64,000 nucleotides of DNA from Priestia aryabhattai. GTDB lineage: Bacteria; Bacillota; Bacilli; Bacillales; Bacillaceae_H. How positions within the stretch are numbered: the first letter of the stretch is position 1; each line of letters opens with the position of its first letter. The position numbers were made by a program, and so were the translations under genes. The stretch lies in the NCBI RefSeq assembly GCF_023715685.1, contig NZ_JAMBOQ010000007.1:1-64000 (forward strand), read 5' to 3'. Below are positions 1 to 8,221 of the stretch, piece by piece. The notes under the pieces are model-generated. The model worked only from the letters and a program-made list of their open reading frames with translations, made no database searches and had not been told where the DNA came from.

Positions 1-49
1 TCGGCTGTTAACCGATCGGTCGTAGGTTCGAGTCCTACCTGTGGAGCCA
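1..49 (+). tRNA. tRNA-Asn (GTT), 5' part outside the window
   Basis: The 3' part of a tRNA is visible: an anticodon arm with GTT at 7-9, a T-arm with GGTTCGAGTCC, the 3' acceptor strand and an encoded CCA at 47-49. The D-arm and 5' acceptor strand lie upstream of the window. It sits five bases before a second tRNA, so this is the end of a tRNA cluster. Confidence 0.93.
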
Positions 50-53
50 TACT

Positions 54-125
54 GGCCCGTTGGTCAAGCGGTTAAGACACCGCCCTTTCACGGCGGTAAC
101 ACGGGTTCGAATCCCGTACGGGTCA
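54..125 (+). tRNA. tRNA-Glu (TTC)
   Basis: A complete cloverleaf can be drawn. The acceptor strands are GGCCCGT and ACGGGTC with discriminator A125. The anticodon stem CCGCC/GGCGG encloses a loop with TTC at 87-89, and the T-loop is TTCGAAT. No CCA follows the discriminator, so this tRNA would need CCA addition, unlike the preceding tRNA-Asn. A terminator follows at once, marking the end of the tRNA operon. Confidence 0.95.
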
Positions 126-129
126 TCTT

Positions 130-163
130 AAAAGCAGTTTGCATATGCAAACTGCTTTTTTAT
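130..163 (+). terminator. Rho-independent terminator of the tRNA cluster
   Basis: A perfect inverted repeat (AAAGCAGTTTGCA / TGCAAACTGCTTT) is followed by a T-run, starting five bases after tRNA-Glu. Confidence 0.9.
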
Positions 164-333
164 TTGTACACAATGTTTTTTCTTTTGTATAAACTCTATT
201 TTTCGTTTTTCTATGATTTCCTCTGCATAATTTGCATTTCTTATAGCACATCTATAAACGCTTGTTCTAAATTTCGAAAAAAAACCTACAATAGTAATAA
301 CGGAATACTGTTTGTACAAAAGGAGGGGAATGC

Positions 334-1593
334 GTGAAAAAAATTGTTTTGTGCTCCATCGGAGTTTTTCTTGTGTATGCAGCTTGTATATGGGTGTATT
401 TATTCTATATAAGTGACACCTCTATTCCACAATCATTAAGAGGTACCAGCGTAGATCCGGCTACGTTTATGAATGCACGAGAACTTATGTTAACCGAAAA
501 ATATTCAAAGATTAGAGATGCACTCTTTTTTATCCGAATTCCATATGAGTGGCTAGGGTTTATTTTAATTTTAGTGTTAGGTGTGTCTAAGAAAGTTAAT
601 AAGTGGTCTAAAGACGTCAGCCGTTTCAGTCTTCTCCAAGCTGCTATTTATGTATTTTGGTTATCTGTTCTGCTGCTGATCTATTCTTTTCCTATGGACT
701 GGATTAGCTATAAGCTTTCAACGGCTTACCATATTACGACGCAACCTTTTCAAGGATGGATGAAAGATCTTTTTACAGATTTTTGGGTAAACTATGCCAC
801 TATGTTTTTAGTGATTGCTGTGTTATATGCATTAATTCGTAAGTTTTCAAAAAGATGGTGGCTGTATGCGTGGCTAGTATCCATTCCATTTACGCTATTT
901 TTGACGTTTATTCAACCAGTGGTTATTGATCCGTTATATAACGATTTTTATCCATTAAAGAATAAAGAGTTGGAGACGAAAATTTTACATTTAGCAGATG
1001 AAGCTCATATACCTGCTAAGCATGTATATGAAGTAAACATGTCTGAAAAAACCAACTCTCTCAATGCATATGTGACGGGAATAGGTTCTAATTCAAGAAT
1101 TGTGTTATGGGATACCACCCTTAATAAATTAACGGAACGTGAAATTTTGTTTATCATGGCGCACGAGATGGGTCACTATGTAAAGAAACATATTTATGTG
1201 GGGATTGCTTCAGCTTTAGTTTTATCGATTGTGGGATTATGGCTAACGAAGCACTTAGCTCGCTTTGTGATTCAGAGATGGGGGAAAGCATTAAAAATTA
1301 CTTCTCTTAGTGATTTAAATTCCTTACCGCTTATTCTACTTATTTTTTCTGTTCTTACATTTGCTGTAAGTCCTTTAACAAATATGCAGTCGCGTCATCA
1401 TGAACTTCAATCTGACACGTACGCGATGGACCTAACAGGAGATAAACAAGCTGCTATTAAAACGTTTCAGGACTTAACAAAATCAGGACTATCTCAGGTA
1501 AACCCGCCGTATTTAGTGAAAATTTTCCGATATGGTCACCCAACAATACTGGAAAGAATTTCATTTGTGGAGGAGTATGAAAGAAATGAATAA
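334..1593 (+). CDS. Membrane-bound M48-family metallopeptidase (YhfN/CAAX-protease-like)
   Basis: This 419-residue protein resembles the Ste24/HtpX (M48) zinc peptidases and, in length and layout, B. subtilis YhfN. An N-terminal membrane segment (about residues 3-25) is followed by several more hydrophobic segments (about 65-85, 100-120, 145-195), then the zinc motif HEMGH at residues 277-281. A further hydrophobic segment (about 290-340) precedes HELQSD, which should supply the third zinc ligand. The catalytic part is expected to act at the membrane face. The GTG start is chosen because AGGAGGGG lies just upstream; an ATG within AATGCGTG is too close to it. The gene stands alone, with the tRNA cluster upstream. 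The substrate cannot be told from sequence. Confidence 0.85.
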   Translation: MKKIVLCSIGVFLVYAACIWVYLFYISDTSIPQSLRGTSVDPATFMNARELMLTEKYSKIRDALFFIRIPYEWLGFILILVLGVSKKVNKWSKDVSRFSLLQAAIYVFWLSVLLLIYSFPMDWISYKLSTAYHITTQPFQGWMKDLFTDFWVNYATMFLVIAVLYALIRKFSKRWWLYAWLVSIPFTLFLTFIQPVVIDPLYNDFYPLKNKELETKILHLADEAHIPAKHVYEVNMSEKTNSLNAYVTGIGSNSRIVLWDTTLNKLTEREILFIMAHEMGHYVKKHIYVGIASALVLSIVGLWLTKHLARFVIQRWGKALKITSLSDLNSLPLILLIFSVLTFAVSPLTNMQSRHHELQSDTYAMDLTGDKQAAIKTFQDLTKSGLSQVNPPYLVKIFRYGHPTILERISFVEEYERNE

Positions 1594-1653
1594 GTGATAT
1601 AAGAAAAAGTAAAGGATATATGAAGCCTTTTATACGTAGGTATTAATAGAAGA

Positions 1654-1697
1654 GCCTCCTTGCGAGTAGGAAAAAAATTCTAAAAGGAGGTTTCATT
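1654..1697 (+). terminator. Possible terminator after the M48 peptidase gene
   Basis: The inverted repeat CCTCCTT / AAGGAGG encloses a loop of about 22 bases, followed by a T-rich stretch. The stem is short and the loop long, so this is a weak call. Confidence 0.4.
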
Positions 1698-1985
1698 TTC
1701 GAAAGTACTGTTATATAATAACGTATGTAAAATAAAAACTGTTTTATAACAATGGGGAGGAATAGTTATTTGTGATTGAAAAGATAGCAGTCGAAATTCT
1801 CAATGTATATTCACCTCAGCGAAGTCTTACTACATGTCCTTCAACTATTTACTTATTTCATCTACGTTCTTACTAATATTATGACAAACTGCTAATTTAC
1901 TTCATCATGAAACAGACATATTCTAACTGCTGCGTTTTATATTTTTATGAATATAGAATTTCAAATTCATTAGGGGGTATAAAGA
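1698..1985. other. Upstream region of isocitrate lyase, no gene seen
   Basis: About 290 bases without a convincing gene. It is AT-rich, with TATAAT-like stretches near 1712-1720 and 1743-1750, and probably holds the aceA promoter. I could not fix a -35/-10 pair. The aceA ribosome binding site (AGGGGG) lies at its end. Confidence 0.4.
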
Positions 1986-3269
1986 ATGAAAGATATTCGT
2001 GTAAAAAACCTTGAAGAAAATTGGAAAAGCGATGAGCGTTGGAAAGGAATTGAACGTCCATATTCTGCAGAAAAAGTCATTGGGCTGAGAGGATCCATTG
2101 ATATTGAACATACGCTTGCTAGAAGAGGGGCCGAAAAGTTCTGGAACTTATTAAAAACAGAGCCATACGTCCATGCACTAGGAGCTTTAACCGGAAACCA
2201 AGCAGTACAACAGGTAAAAGCAGGGTTAAAAGCAATTTACTTAAGCGGATGGCAAGTAGCTGCAGATGCAAACCTTTCAGGAAATATGTATCCTGATCAA
2301 AGTCTATACCCAGCAAACAGCGTGCCGCATGTCGTGAAACGAATCAATCAAGCGCTGCAGCGTGCTGATCAAATTCAGCATTTAGAAGGAGAAGGAGATA
2401 TCGATTACTTTGCTCCAATTGTAGCAGATGCAGAAGCAGGGTTTGGAGGGCAGTTAAACGTATTTGAATTAATGAAAGGAATGATTGAATCGGGAGCATC
2501 TGCCGTACACTTTGAAGATCAATTATCCTCTGAGAAAAAGTGTGGTCATCTGGGTGGCAAGGTACTCCTTCCAACTCAGACGGCTGTGAAAAATTTGATT
2601 GCTGCTCGTTTAGCTGCAGATGTAATGGGTGTTCCAACGCTTCTGATTGCTCGTACAGATGCTGATGCTGCTGATTTAATTACAAGTGATGTTGATCCTG
2701 TAGATCGCCAGTTTATTACGGGTGAACGCACCGCTGAAGGTTTTTATCGCACGAGAGCCGGAATCGATCAAGCTATTGCTCGTGGTTTAGCATATGCGCC
2801 ATATGCTGACCTAGTATGGTGCGAGACCTCTGAACCAAATTTAGACCAAGCACAAAAATTTGCAGATGCTATTCATGAAAAATTCCCAGGTAAAATGCTT
2901 GCTTATAACTGTTCACCATCTTTCAACTGGAAGAAAAAATTAGATAAGAAAACGATTGAAAAATTCCAAAGAGAAATCGCAAAGATGGGCTACAAATTCC
3001 AATTCGTTACGCTTGCTGGCTTCCACGCTTTAAATCACAGCATGTTTGAGCTGGCACGAGGATATAAAACAAGAGGAATGGCAGCTTATTCAGAGTTACA
3101 AGAAAGAGAGTTTGCTAGTGAAATAAATGGATATACAGCTACGAGACATCAGCGTGAAGTAGGAACGGGTTATTTTGATGAAGTGGCGCAAGTAGTTTCT
3201 GGTGGGACTTCCTCTACAACAGCTTTAAAAGGTTCAACGGAAGAAGAGCAGTTTCAGGCGCATAAATAA
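1986..3269 (+). CDS. aceA: Isocitrate lyase
   Basis: This 427-residue cytoplasmic enzyme splits isocitrate into glyoxylate and succinate, the first step of the glyoxylate bypass needed for growth on acetate or fatty acids. The family signature KKCGHLGGK, with the catalytic cysteine, is visible at about residues 181-189. The acidic metal-binding motifs ([10 protein letters not shown] and the ARTDAD stretch) are in the expected order, and the length matches bacterial AceA. The ATG follows an AGGGGG ribosome binding site. No malate synthase gene lies beside it, and a terminator follows directly, so aceA appears monocistronic here. B. subtilis 168 lacks this gene, which helps separate this genome from that species. 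Confidence 0.96.
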   Translation: MKDIRVKNLEENWKSDERWKGIERPYSAEKVIGLRGSIDIEHTLARRGAEKFWNLLKTEPYVHALGALTGNQAVQQVKAGLKAIYLSGWQVAADANLSGNMYPDQSLYPANSVPHVVKRINQALQRADQIQHLEGEGDIDYFAPIVADAEAGFGGQLNVFELMKGMIESGASAVHFEDQLSSEKKCGHLGGKVLLPTQTAVKNLIAARLAADVMGVPTLLIARTDADAADLITSDVDPVDRQFITGERTAEGFYRTRAGIDQAIARGLAYAPYADLVWCETSEPNLDQAQKFADAIHEKFPGKMLAYNCSPSFNWKKKLDKKTIEKFQREIAKMGYKFQFVTLAGFHALNHSMFELARGYKTRGMAAYSELQEREFASEINGYTATRHQREVGTGYFDEVAQVVSGGTSSTTALKGSTEEEQFQAHK

Positions 3270-3277
3270 CAAAAAAT

Positions 3278-3312
3278 CTATGAGTGGAACGGTTGGTTAA
3301 TTCCACTCATAG
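3278..3312 (+). terminator. First hairpin after aceA (no T-run)
   Basis: A perfect 12-bp stem CTATGAGTGGAA / TTCCACTCATAG has an 11-base loop, starting 8 bases after the aceA stop. It lacks a following T-run, so it may protect the mRNA 3' end rather than terminate. Confidence 0.55.
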
Positions 3313-3324
3313 GAAAAATCCTAA

Positions 3325-3361
3325 CAAAAAAGATTCTTACATCTGTAAGAATCTTTTTTTT
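3325..3361. terminator. Terminator after aceA, probably bidirectional
   Basis: The stem AAGATTCTTAC / GTAAGAATCTT has an A-run on its left and eight T on its right. It can serve aceA on the plus strand and the IDEAL-domain gene on the minus strand. Confidence 0.85.
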
Positions 3362-3465
3362 ATGTAGTAAACACGATTTAACAGACAGCTGTTCTTCCTG
3401 AGAAGAAAGTATCTGCCTGTTAAACGTACATATAAATCATTAACATGAATTAAGTTCTTAAAATA

Positions 3466-3702
3466 TTAAGTAGATGTTTGAAGCAAGGATTGGTACTGTG
3501 CTGATAGCTCATAAAAAGCAGTTTCATCACGTTGATCTAATGCCGTGTTAATGTTTGTTTCTAACAGTTCTTTTTGACGCTTAAACAGCGATTCATCAAT
3601 TACCATTTCGATATAAACATCCAACATACTCACAGTATCAATTACTTTTTTCTTGCGAGCGAGGGACTTCATCATTTCCGTGTACGATTTTTCATTGTTC
3701 AT
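3466..3702 (-). CDS. IDEAL-domain small protein
   Basis: This 78-residue protein is preceded by a good ribosome binding site (GAGGTGATGAGGT before ATG). Its C-terminal half carries the IDEAL-domain pattern (roughly I-x-x-A-L-D-x-R-D-E-x-x-F, residues about 51-64), known from several short Bacillaceae proteins of poorly defined function. The N-terminal half is charged and helical. It has no membrane segment or signal peptide, so it should be cytosolic. It is transcribed convergently with aceA and divergently from the S9 peptidase gene. Beyond membership of the IDEAL family I cannot assign a role. Confidence 0.7.
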   Translation of the reverse strand: MNNEKSYTEMMKSLARKKKVIDTVSMLDVYIEMVIDESLFKRQKELLETNINTALDQRDETAFYELSAQYQSLLQTST

Positions 3703-3878
3703 ACCTCATCACCTCTGCACCCTTTTTATTATTATATAGATTAAAAGAAGAAAAAACAACTAATTTTCTAAATTTTTAGATTTTTATTTTTAGAAATGAT
3801 AAAGTAAAAGGGAAACGCTACTTTCGTTTTTATCGATTGACTATTTGGTTTGAAAATGAATGCTTGGGGGCGAAGAAA

Positions 3879-5858
3879 TTGAATCATTTAAAAAAGCGTA
3901 CGGTAACGATAGAGGATTTGTATGAATTAAAGTCTGTGTATAATCCTCAGATTTCTCCAAATGGAAAAAGTGTAGTTTATACGGTTCGAGAAACGAAGAA
4001 AATAGAAAACGCGTATGAAACGCAGCTGTTTATGTTAGATCTTGAAACGAAAAGAACAAAGCAATTAACGTACTATAAAGGAAATAATCATTCTCCCGCC
4101 TGGTCCCCTGACGGCAAGTGGATTGCTTTTTTATCAGATCGCAGTCAAACCGTTCAGCTCTACCTATTAGCAGTGACAGGCGGAGAAGCAGAAGCACTCA
4201 CAGAACTTGAAAAAGGCATTAGTAATCCAATATGGTCTCCTTATAGTGACGAAATTATGTTTTCCACAAAAGTAGGAGAAAAAGCTGTAAGAGTTGAACA
4301 AAATCATGAACATCCCCAGCCATACGAAGTGGAACGTTTGTTGTACAAATCCGATGTTAGCGGTTACTTAAAAGGTGAATATACGCAAGTTGCTGTAGTT
4401 AAACTTAAAAATAAAGAAGTGACGTTTTTAACGGATGGACCTTATCATCACTCTGTAGGATGCTGGGCCCCCGATGCAAACTCAATTGTATTTTGTAGCA
4501 GCCGAGGAGAGAATCCGGATCTATCGTTAACCATGGACGTGTTTATTTTGCATCGTGATACCGGAAAATTAACATCTATTACATCGGAAACAGGATATTT
4601 TCATCAAGTTTCGTGTTCACCAGATGGGTCATACATAGCTTACACTGGAAATGAACGTACATACGGATCGGCTTCAATGAATGACATATACATTTATCAG
4701 ATCTCCAATCAAAAAACAGCTTGTATCACTGCTGGTATAGACTTAGAAGTAGGAGATATGGTAGCAGGAGATTTTCACTTTGGAAGAACCACAGCGGGAA
4801 TTATGTGGAGCAGTAATGAAGAATTTTATTTTGTCGTAAGTGAAAAGGGTTCTGTAGGTATGTATAAAGGGAATGTGAATGGAAAGTTAGATCCGGTGCT
4901 TATGGATAATGCTCACGTATATGGCGTATCTGTTCTTCCCAATTGTGAGGAAGCTATCGTAGCAATCAGTACATTTACACATCCCGGAGATCTTTATTCT
5001 CTAAATTTAAAAACTGAGGAATTAGTGAAGCTGACAAATGTTAATGACTTATTTTTAAAGCATGTGCAGCTAACAGAAGCAGAATCTTTTTACGCGACTT
5101 CTATGGACGGTATGCATATCCACAGTTGGGCAGTAAAAGCTGTTGCCACCAACGATGTATCTCCAACAATTTTAGAAATTCACGGAGGTCCGCATCTTAT
5201 GTATGGTCATACATTTATGTTTGAATTCCAAGTGCTTGCATCAAAAGGGTTCAATATCCTCTTTTCTAATCCAAGAGGCGGCAGAGGATATGGTCAAGCA
5301 TTTACAGATGCTGTTCGAGGAGATTACGGAGGCATGGATTATACGGACTTGATGGCGGTGACCGACGAAGCAATTAAGCGCTACTCTTATGTTAATGAAG
5401 ATAAGCTTGGCGTAACGGGAGGAAGCTACGGAGGGTTTATGACAAACTGGATTGTGGGAAGTACAAATCGTTTTAAAGCAGCGGTGACGCAACGGTCTAT
5501 TTCAAATTGGACGAGTTTTTACGGCGTTAGTGATATTGGCTATTATTTTACCGAATGGGAATTAAAAGCTGATATTTATGAAAATCCGGAAAAACTTTGG
5601 AACCACTCGCCGCTTCGTTTAGCGGAGAACGTTAAAACACCGCTGTTAATCTTACATAGCGAACAGGATTATAGATGTCCAATTGAACAAGCTGAACAGC
5701 TTTATGTAGCACTGAAAAGAAAAAATAAAGAAGTAGAATTTATTCGTTTTCCTGAGTCTAACCATGAACTTTCTAGAAGCGGTAAGCCTAATTTACGAAC
5801 GGCGAGACTAAAATATTTAACAAGCTGGTTTAAACGTTATTTAAAACAGTCTAAGTAA
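3879..5858 (+). CDS. S9-family serine peptidase (acylaminoacyl-peptidase-like, YuxL type)
   Basis: This is a prolyl-oligopeptidase-type enzyme. An N-terminal beta-propeller has repeated WSPDG-like strands (SPAWSPDGK, SNPIWSPY, CSPDGSYIAY). It is followed by a C-terminal alpha/beta-hydrolase domain with the nucleophile motif G-G-S-Y-G-G and, near the end, a D (SEQDYRCP) and an H (PESNHELS) that complete the triad. The reading frame is open from a TTG at 3837, but nothing like a ribosome binding site precedes that codon. The TTG at 3879 has GGGGG eight bases upstream and gives 659 residues, close to B. subtilis YuxL. It has no signal peptide, so it probably degrades short or blocked peptides in the cytosol. 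Confidence 0.88.
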   Translation: MNHLKKRTVTIEDLYELKSVYNPQISPNGKSVVYTVRETKKIENAYETQLFMLDLETKRTKQLTYYKGNNHSPAWSPDGKWIAFLSDRSQTVQLYLLAVTGGEAEALTELEKGISNPIWSPYSDEIMFSTKVGEKAVRVEQNHEHPQPYEVERLLYKSDVSGYLKGEYTQVAVVKLKNKEVTFLTDGPYHHSVGCWAPDANSIVFCSSRGENPDLSLTMDVFILHRDTGKLTSITSETGYFHQVSCSPDGSYIAYTGNERTYGSASMNDIYIYQISNQKTACITAGIDLEVGDMVAGDFHFGRTTAGIMWSSNEEFYFVVSEKGSVGMYKGNVNGKLDPVLMDNAHVYGVSVLPNCEEAIVAISTFTHPGDLYSLNLKTEELVKLTNVNDLFLKHVQLTEAESFYATSMDGMHIHSWAVKAVATNDVSPTILEIHGGPHLMYGHTFMFEFQVLASKGFNILFSNPRGGRGYGQAFTDAVRGDYGGMDYTDLMAVTDEAIKRYSYVNEDKLGVTGGSYGGFMTNWIVGSTNRFKAAVTQRSISNWTSFYGVSDIGYYFTEWELKADIYENPEKLWNHSPLRLAENVKTPLLILHSEQDYRCPIEQAEQLYVALKRKNKEVEFIRFPESNHELSRSGKPNLRTARLKYLTSWFKRYLKQSK

Positions 5859-6019
5859 AAAGTGCATGCTGTTCAACCAAATATGTGTGTGTAAATAAAG
5901 GCTATATGGCAAACGTAAAAGGGCAGGAAAGGTAAAACGCTGTAAAACTTTTGTTTGGTAAAGGAAAGTAGTACAATAAGTGAAAAGTAGCACAGTTGTT
6001 TAAATAAGGAGAACATTCG

Positions 6020-6637
6020 ATGGATTTTGAAACATTAAAGCATTATTTGACATTAGACGGCGTCCTCGAGTTATTAAAACAATATCAATCATTTGGAATC
6101 ATTCCGGGACTGCTGTTGCCTATTTTAGAAGCGTTTATCCCCATCTTGCCGCTTTTTGCGTTTGTAATGGCCAATGCTGCTGCTTTTGGCTTATGGTTAG
6201 GTTTTTTAATTTCATGGGTTGGCAGCTGCGTTGGATCACTGCTTGTCTTTTTAATTTTTAGAAAATATGGACAGGCGAGGTTTTTGCATTTCATCAGCCG
6301 GCATGCGCAAATTCGAAAGATTATGATTTGGGTAGAAAGACACGGTTTCGGACCGCTGTTTATTATGCTTTGTTTCCCTTTTACCCCATCTTCGGCAATT
6401 AATGTAGTAGCAGGACTATCACGTGTCAGTATGGCTCAGTTTATGCTTGCTGTATTAGCTGGTAAAATGGTGATGATATTTATGATGAGCTTTATTGGGG
6501 CCGATTTTGTTTCATTTGTGAAACAGCCTCTAAAAGCAGTACTTGTTTTAGTCATTATTTTTGTCTTATGGCTTGTTGGAAAGCAAATTGAACGAAGATT
6601 AAATGAAAAATCTAAAGTGAAACAGTATGATAAATAG
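6020..6637 (+). CDS. TVP38/TMEM64-family membrane protein
   Basis: This 205-residue integral membrane protein belongs to the SNARE-associated/DedA-like (VTT) superfamily. Hydrophobic segments lie at about residues 27-70, 75-90, 110-130, 145-165 and 170-190. The conserved central motif region (GSCVGSLLVFLIFRKYG and FGPLFIMLCFPFTPSSAINVVAG) fits TVP38, as in B. subtilis YtxB. Relatives are implicated in lipid scrambling or membrane homeostasis, but the activity here is unknown. The start follows AAGGAGAAC. The gene is alone, between the S9 peptidase gene and a terminator. Confidence 0.82.
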   Translation: MDFETLKHYLTLDGVLELLKQYQSFGIIPGLLLPILEAFIPILPLFAFVMANAAAFGLWLGFLISWVGSCVGSLLVFLIFRKYGQARFLHFISRHAQIRKIMIWVERHGFGPLFIMLCFPFTPSSAINVVAGLSRVSMAQFMLAVLAGKMVMIFMMSFIGADFVSFVKQPLKAVLVLVIIFVLWLVGKQIERRLNEKSKVKQYDK

Positions 6638-6664
6638 TTTGTTTATATATAACAAATAGTGATG

Positions 6665-6696
6665 AAAGACTGCTTTTTAATAGGCAGTCTTTTGTT
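6665..6696 (+). terminator. Terminator after the TVP38-family gene
   Basis: The stem AAAGACTGC / GCAGTCTTT is followed by TTGTTA. Confidence 0.8.
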
Positions 6697-7050
6697 ATAC
6701 ATGCAGCCAAAGAGGGTATTGTAAACTATAGAAAAGCCTTTTCTTATAGGGATACACCGGCGTTTTTGAAAGACTTTTTAACTTTTTCTCGAAGAAGTTA
6801 TTTGTCTGTTTATTCGGTTGTTAGAAAAATGCACATACGGAGGATTAGTCCAGTCATCAATAAGTTTTTTGTTTATCAATTATGAAAAATATGCTAAAAT
6901 AAAAGAAAAAACTGGGAATAAATTAGACGTCTATTCCTAGTTGCACCTAAGTAATGAACCCTTTGTTTTCTAGAGATATTCATGTTTTTTCTCAACATGT
7001 ATTATCACCTCATGTATTTCAAAACGTTTTCTTAAAAATTATATGAATGA
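6697..7050. other. Intergenic region, no gene seen
   Basis: This AT-rich stretch has no open frame with a ribosome binding site. One inverted repeat is visible at about 6911-6939: CTGGGAATA pairing with TATTCCTAG, one G-U pair, loop about 11 bases. It probably holds upstream control sequence for the reductase gene at 7218. Confidence 0.4.
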
Positions 7051-7063
7051 TTTTTGAGCTTGA

Positions 7064-7217
7064 CTACTAAGATGTAAGTAGAGGGATCATTACTAGAAAA
7101 GCACCGAATGATCATTAAGACGTGCTTGGCGTCGTTTTGAGGAGGGGAATGCGCTACTAAGATTCAAGCGACTTGCTGATTAATCATTGTTAGTAAGCGT
7201 CTTATAGCGCGGGTGAC
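7064..7217 (+). promoter_or_regulatory. Structured leader with a split Shine-Dalgarno site
   Basis: A near-perfect Shine-Dalgarno (AGGAGGGG, 7140-7147) lies about 70 bases before the start codon at 7218. Between them a long hairpin can form. 7151-7156 pairs with 7205-7210 (GCGCTA/TAGCGC), C7157 bulges out, and 7158-7162 pairs with 7200-7204. Inside, 7172-7180 pairs with 7189-7197, including G-U pairs. When folded, the strong site lies about ten unpaired bases from the ATG. The adjacent GGGTGA (7211-7216) is a second, weaker site. A 15-base element is repeated at 7064-7078 and 7154-7168 with two mismatches. No known riboswitch or T-box core is recognisable. The functional reading is inference. 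Confidence 0.5.
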
Positions 7218-7958
7218 ATGAGATTAAAAGATAAAGTGGCAATTATTACTGGTGCAGCAAATGGATTAGGGTTCGAAGCTTCTCGAATTTTCGCACAAGA
7301 GGGTGCAAAGGTCGCTATGGTTGACTACGATGCAAAAGCGGGAGAAGAACGAGCAGCTCAGCTAAAAGAAGAAGGCGGAGATGTAGCATTCTTTCAAGTG
7401 AACGTAGCGGATCGAGACAGTGTAGATGCAATGGTAGAAGAAGTAGTGAAACGCTACTCTAAAATAGATATTTTAATTAACAATGCAGGTATCACCAAAG
7501 ATGGAATGCTAACCAAATTATCAGTTGAAAATTTTCAAGCGGTAATTAACGTAAACCTTACAGGCGTTTTTCACTGTACGCAAGCAGTTGTACCGCACAT
7601 GATTGCTCAAGGTAAAGGGAAAATTATTAGCACATCTTCGGTATCTGGCGTATATGGAAATGTTGGTCAAACAAACTATGCGGCGACAAAAGCAGGCGTA
7701 GTGGGAATGACAAAAACATGGGCTAAAGAGCTGGGGCGAAAAGGAATTAATGTAAACGCTGTAGCTCCCGGGTTTATTGAGACGGATATGGTGAAGGCGA
7801 TGCCAGACAAAATCATTAATCAAATGAAATCCACTATTCCTTTACAAAGATTAGGTCAGCCTTCTGACATTGGTTATGCTTATCTTTATTTAGCATCTGA
7901 TGAGTCCAACTATATTAACGGTACAACACTGCATGTAGATGGTGGAATCATGATGTAA
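7218..7958 (+). CDS. FabG-like short-chain dehydrogenase/reductase (3-oxoacyl-ACP reductase family)
   Basis: This 246-residue cytosolic classical SDR is closest in pattern to FabG/beta-ketoacyl reductases. The NAD(P)-binding TGAANGLG lies at residues 11-18, NNAG near residue 88, the catalytic Ser in STSSVSG near 140 and the Tyr-Lys pair in TNYAATKAG near 155. The C-terminus (YINGTTLHVDGGIMM) is typical of tetrameric SDRs. The gene is not in a fatty-acid operon, so it is probably a second copy with another acyl or keto substrate, perhaps acetoacetyl-CoA as in PHB metabolism. That is a guess from the family only. The leader before it is unusual (see the preceding entry). Confidence 0.85.
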   Translation: MRLKDKVAIITGAANGLGFEASRIFAQEGAKVAMVDYDAKAGEERAAQLKEEGGDVAFFQVNVADRDSVDAMVEEVVKRYSKIDILINNAGITKDGMLTKLSVENFQAVINVNLTGVFHCTQAVVPHMIAQGKGKIISTSSVSGVYGNVGQTNYAATKAGVVGMTKTWAKELGRKGINVNAVAPGFIETDMVKAMPDKIINQMKSTIPLQRLGQPSDIGYAYLYLASDESNYINGTTLHVDGGIMM

Positions 7959-7982
7959 AAGTAGAAAATAACTCGCTTTTCT

Positions 7983-8023
7983 AAAACTTTTCAGTGGTCA
8001 TTTGACTACTGAAAAGTTTTTTT
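7983..8023 (+). terminator. Terminator after the FabG-like gene
   Basis: The 13-bp stem AAAACTTTTCAGT / ACTGAAAAGTTTT is followed by more T. Confidence 0.9.
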
Positions 8024-8221
8024 GTTGCATCCAGCATTTCACATATCGGCAAAGTGGAATTTTGTCTGCAAGTTCAGTAAAATAATAAGGAGAGAGATAG
8101 AGAGATTTAGATGATTATCACTATAAAATTTTGACGACTGCGTCACGTGTTTACGTGGCGTTTATCCATTTTGTACTTAAACAAATGAAAATATAGAGAA
8201 GAAAAATGAAGGGGTGAAAAC

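Noticed and set aside
1772..1876. Short open frame (GTG, about 34 codons) upstream of aceA, with GGGGAGG before it
   Set aside because: Spacing to the GTG is about a dozen bases, the product looks random, and the region more likely carries the aceA promoter.
3837..3878. Upstream extension of the S9 peptidase from a TTG at 3837
   Set aside because: No ribosome binding site there; the TTG at 3879 has one at correct spacing and gives the expected length.
7149..7160. Mini-ORF Met-Arg-Tyr-stop right after AGGAGGGG
   Set aside because: The ATG is only one base from the ribosome binding site, too close for efficient initiation; the split-site reading fits better, though a leader peptide is not excluded.
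6900..7217. Possible T-box or metabolite riboswitch before the FabG-like gene
   Set aside because: No T-box core, terminator/antiterminator pair or known riboswitch motif could be found; only the hairpins described.
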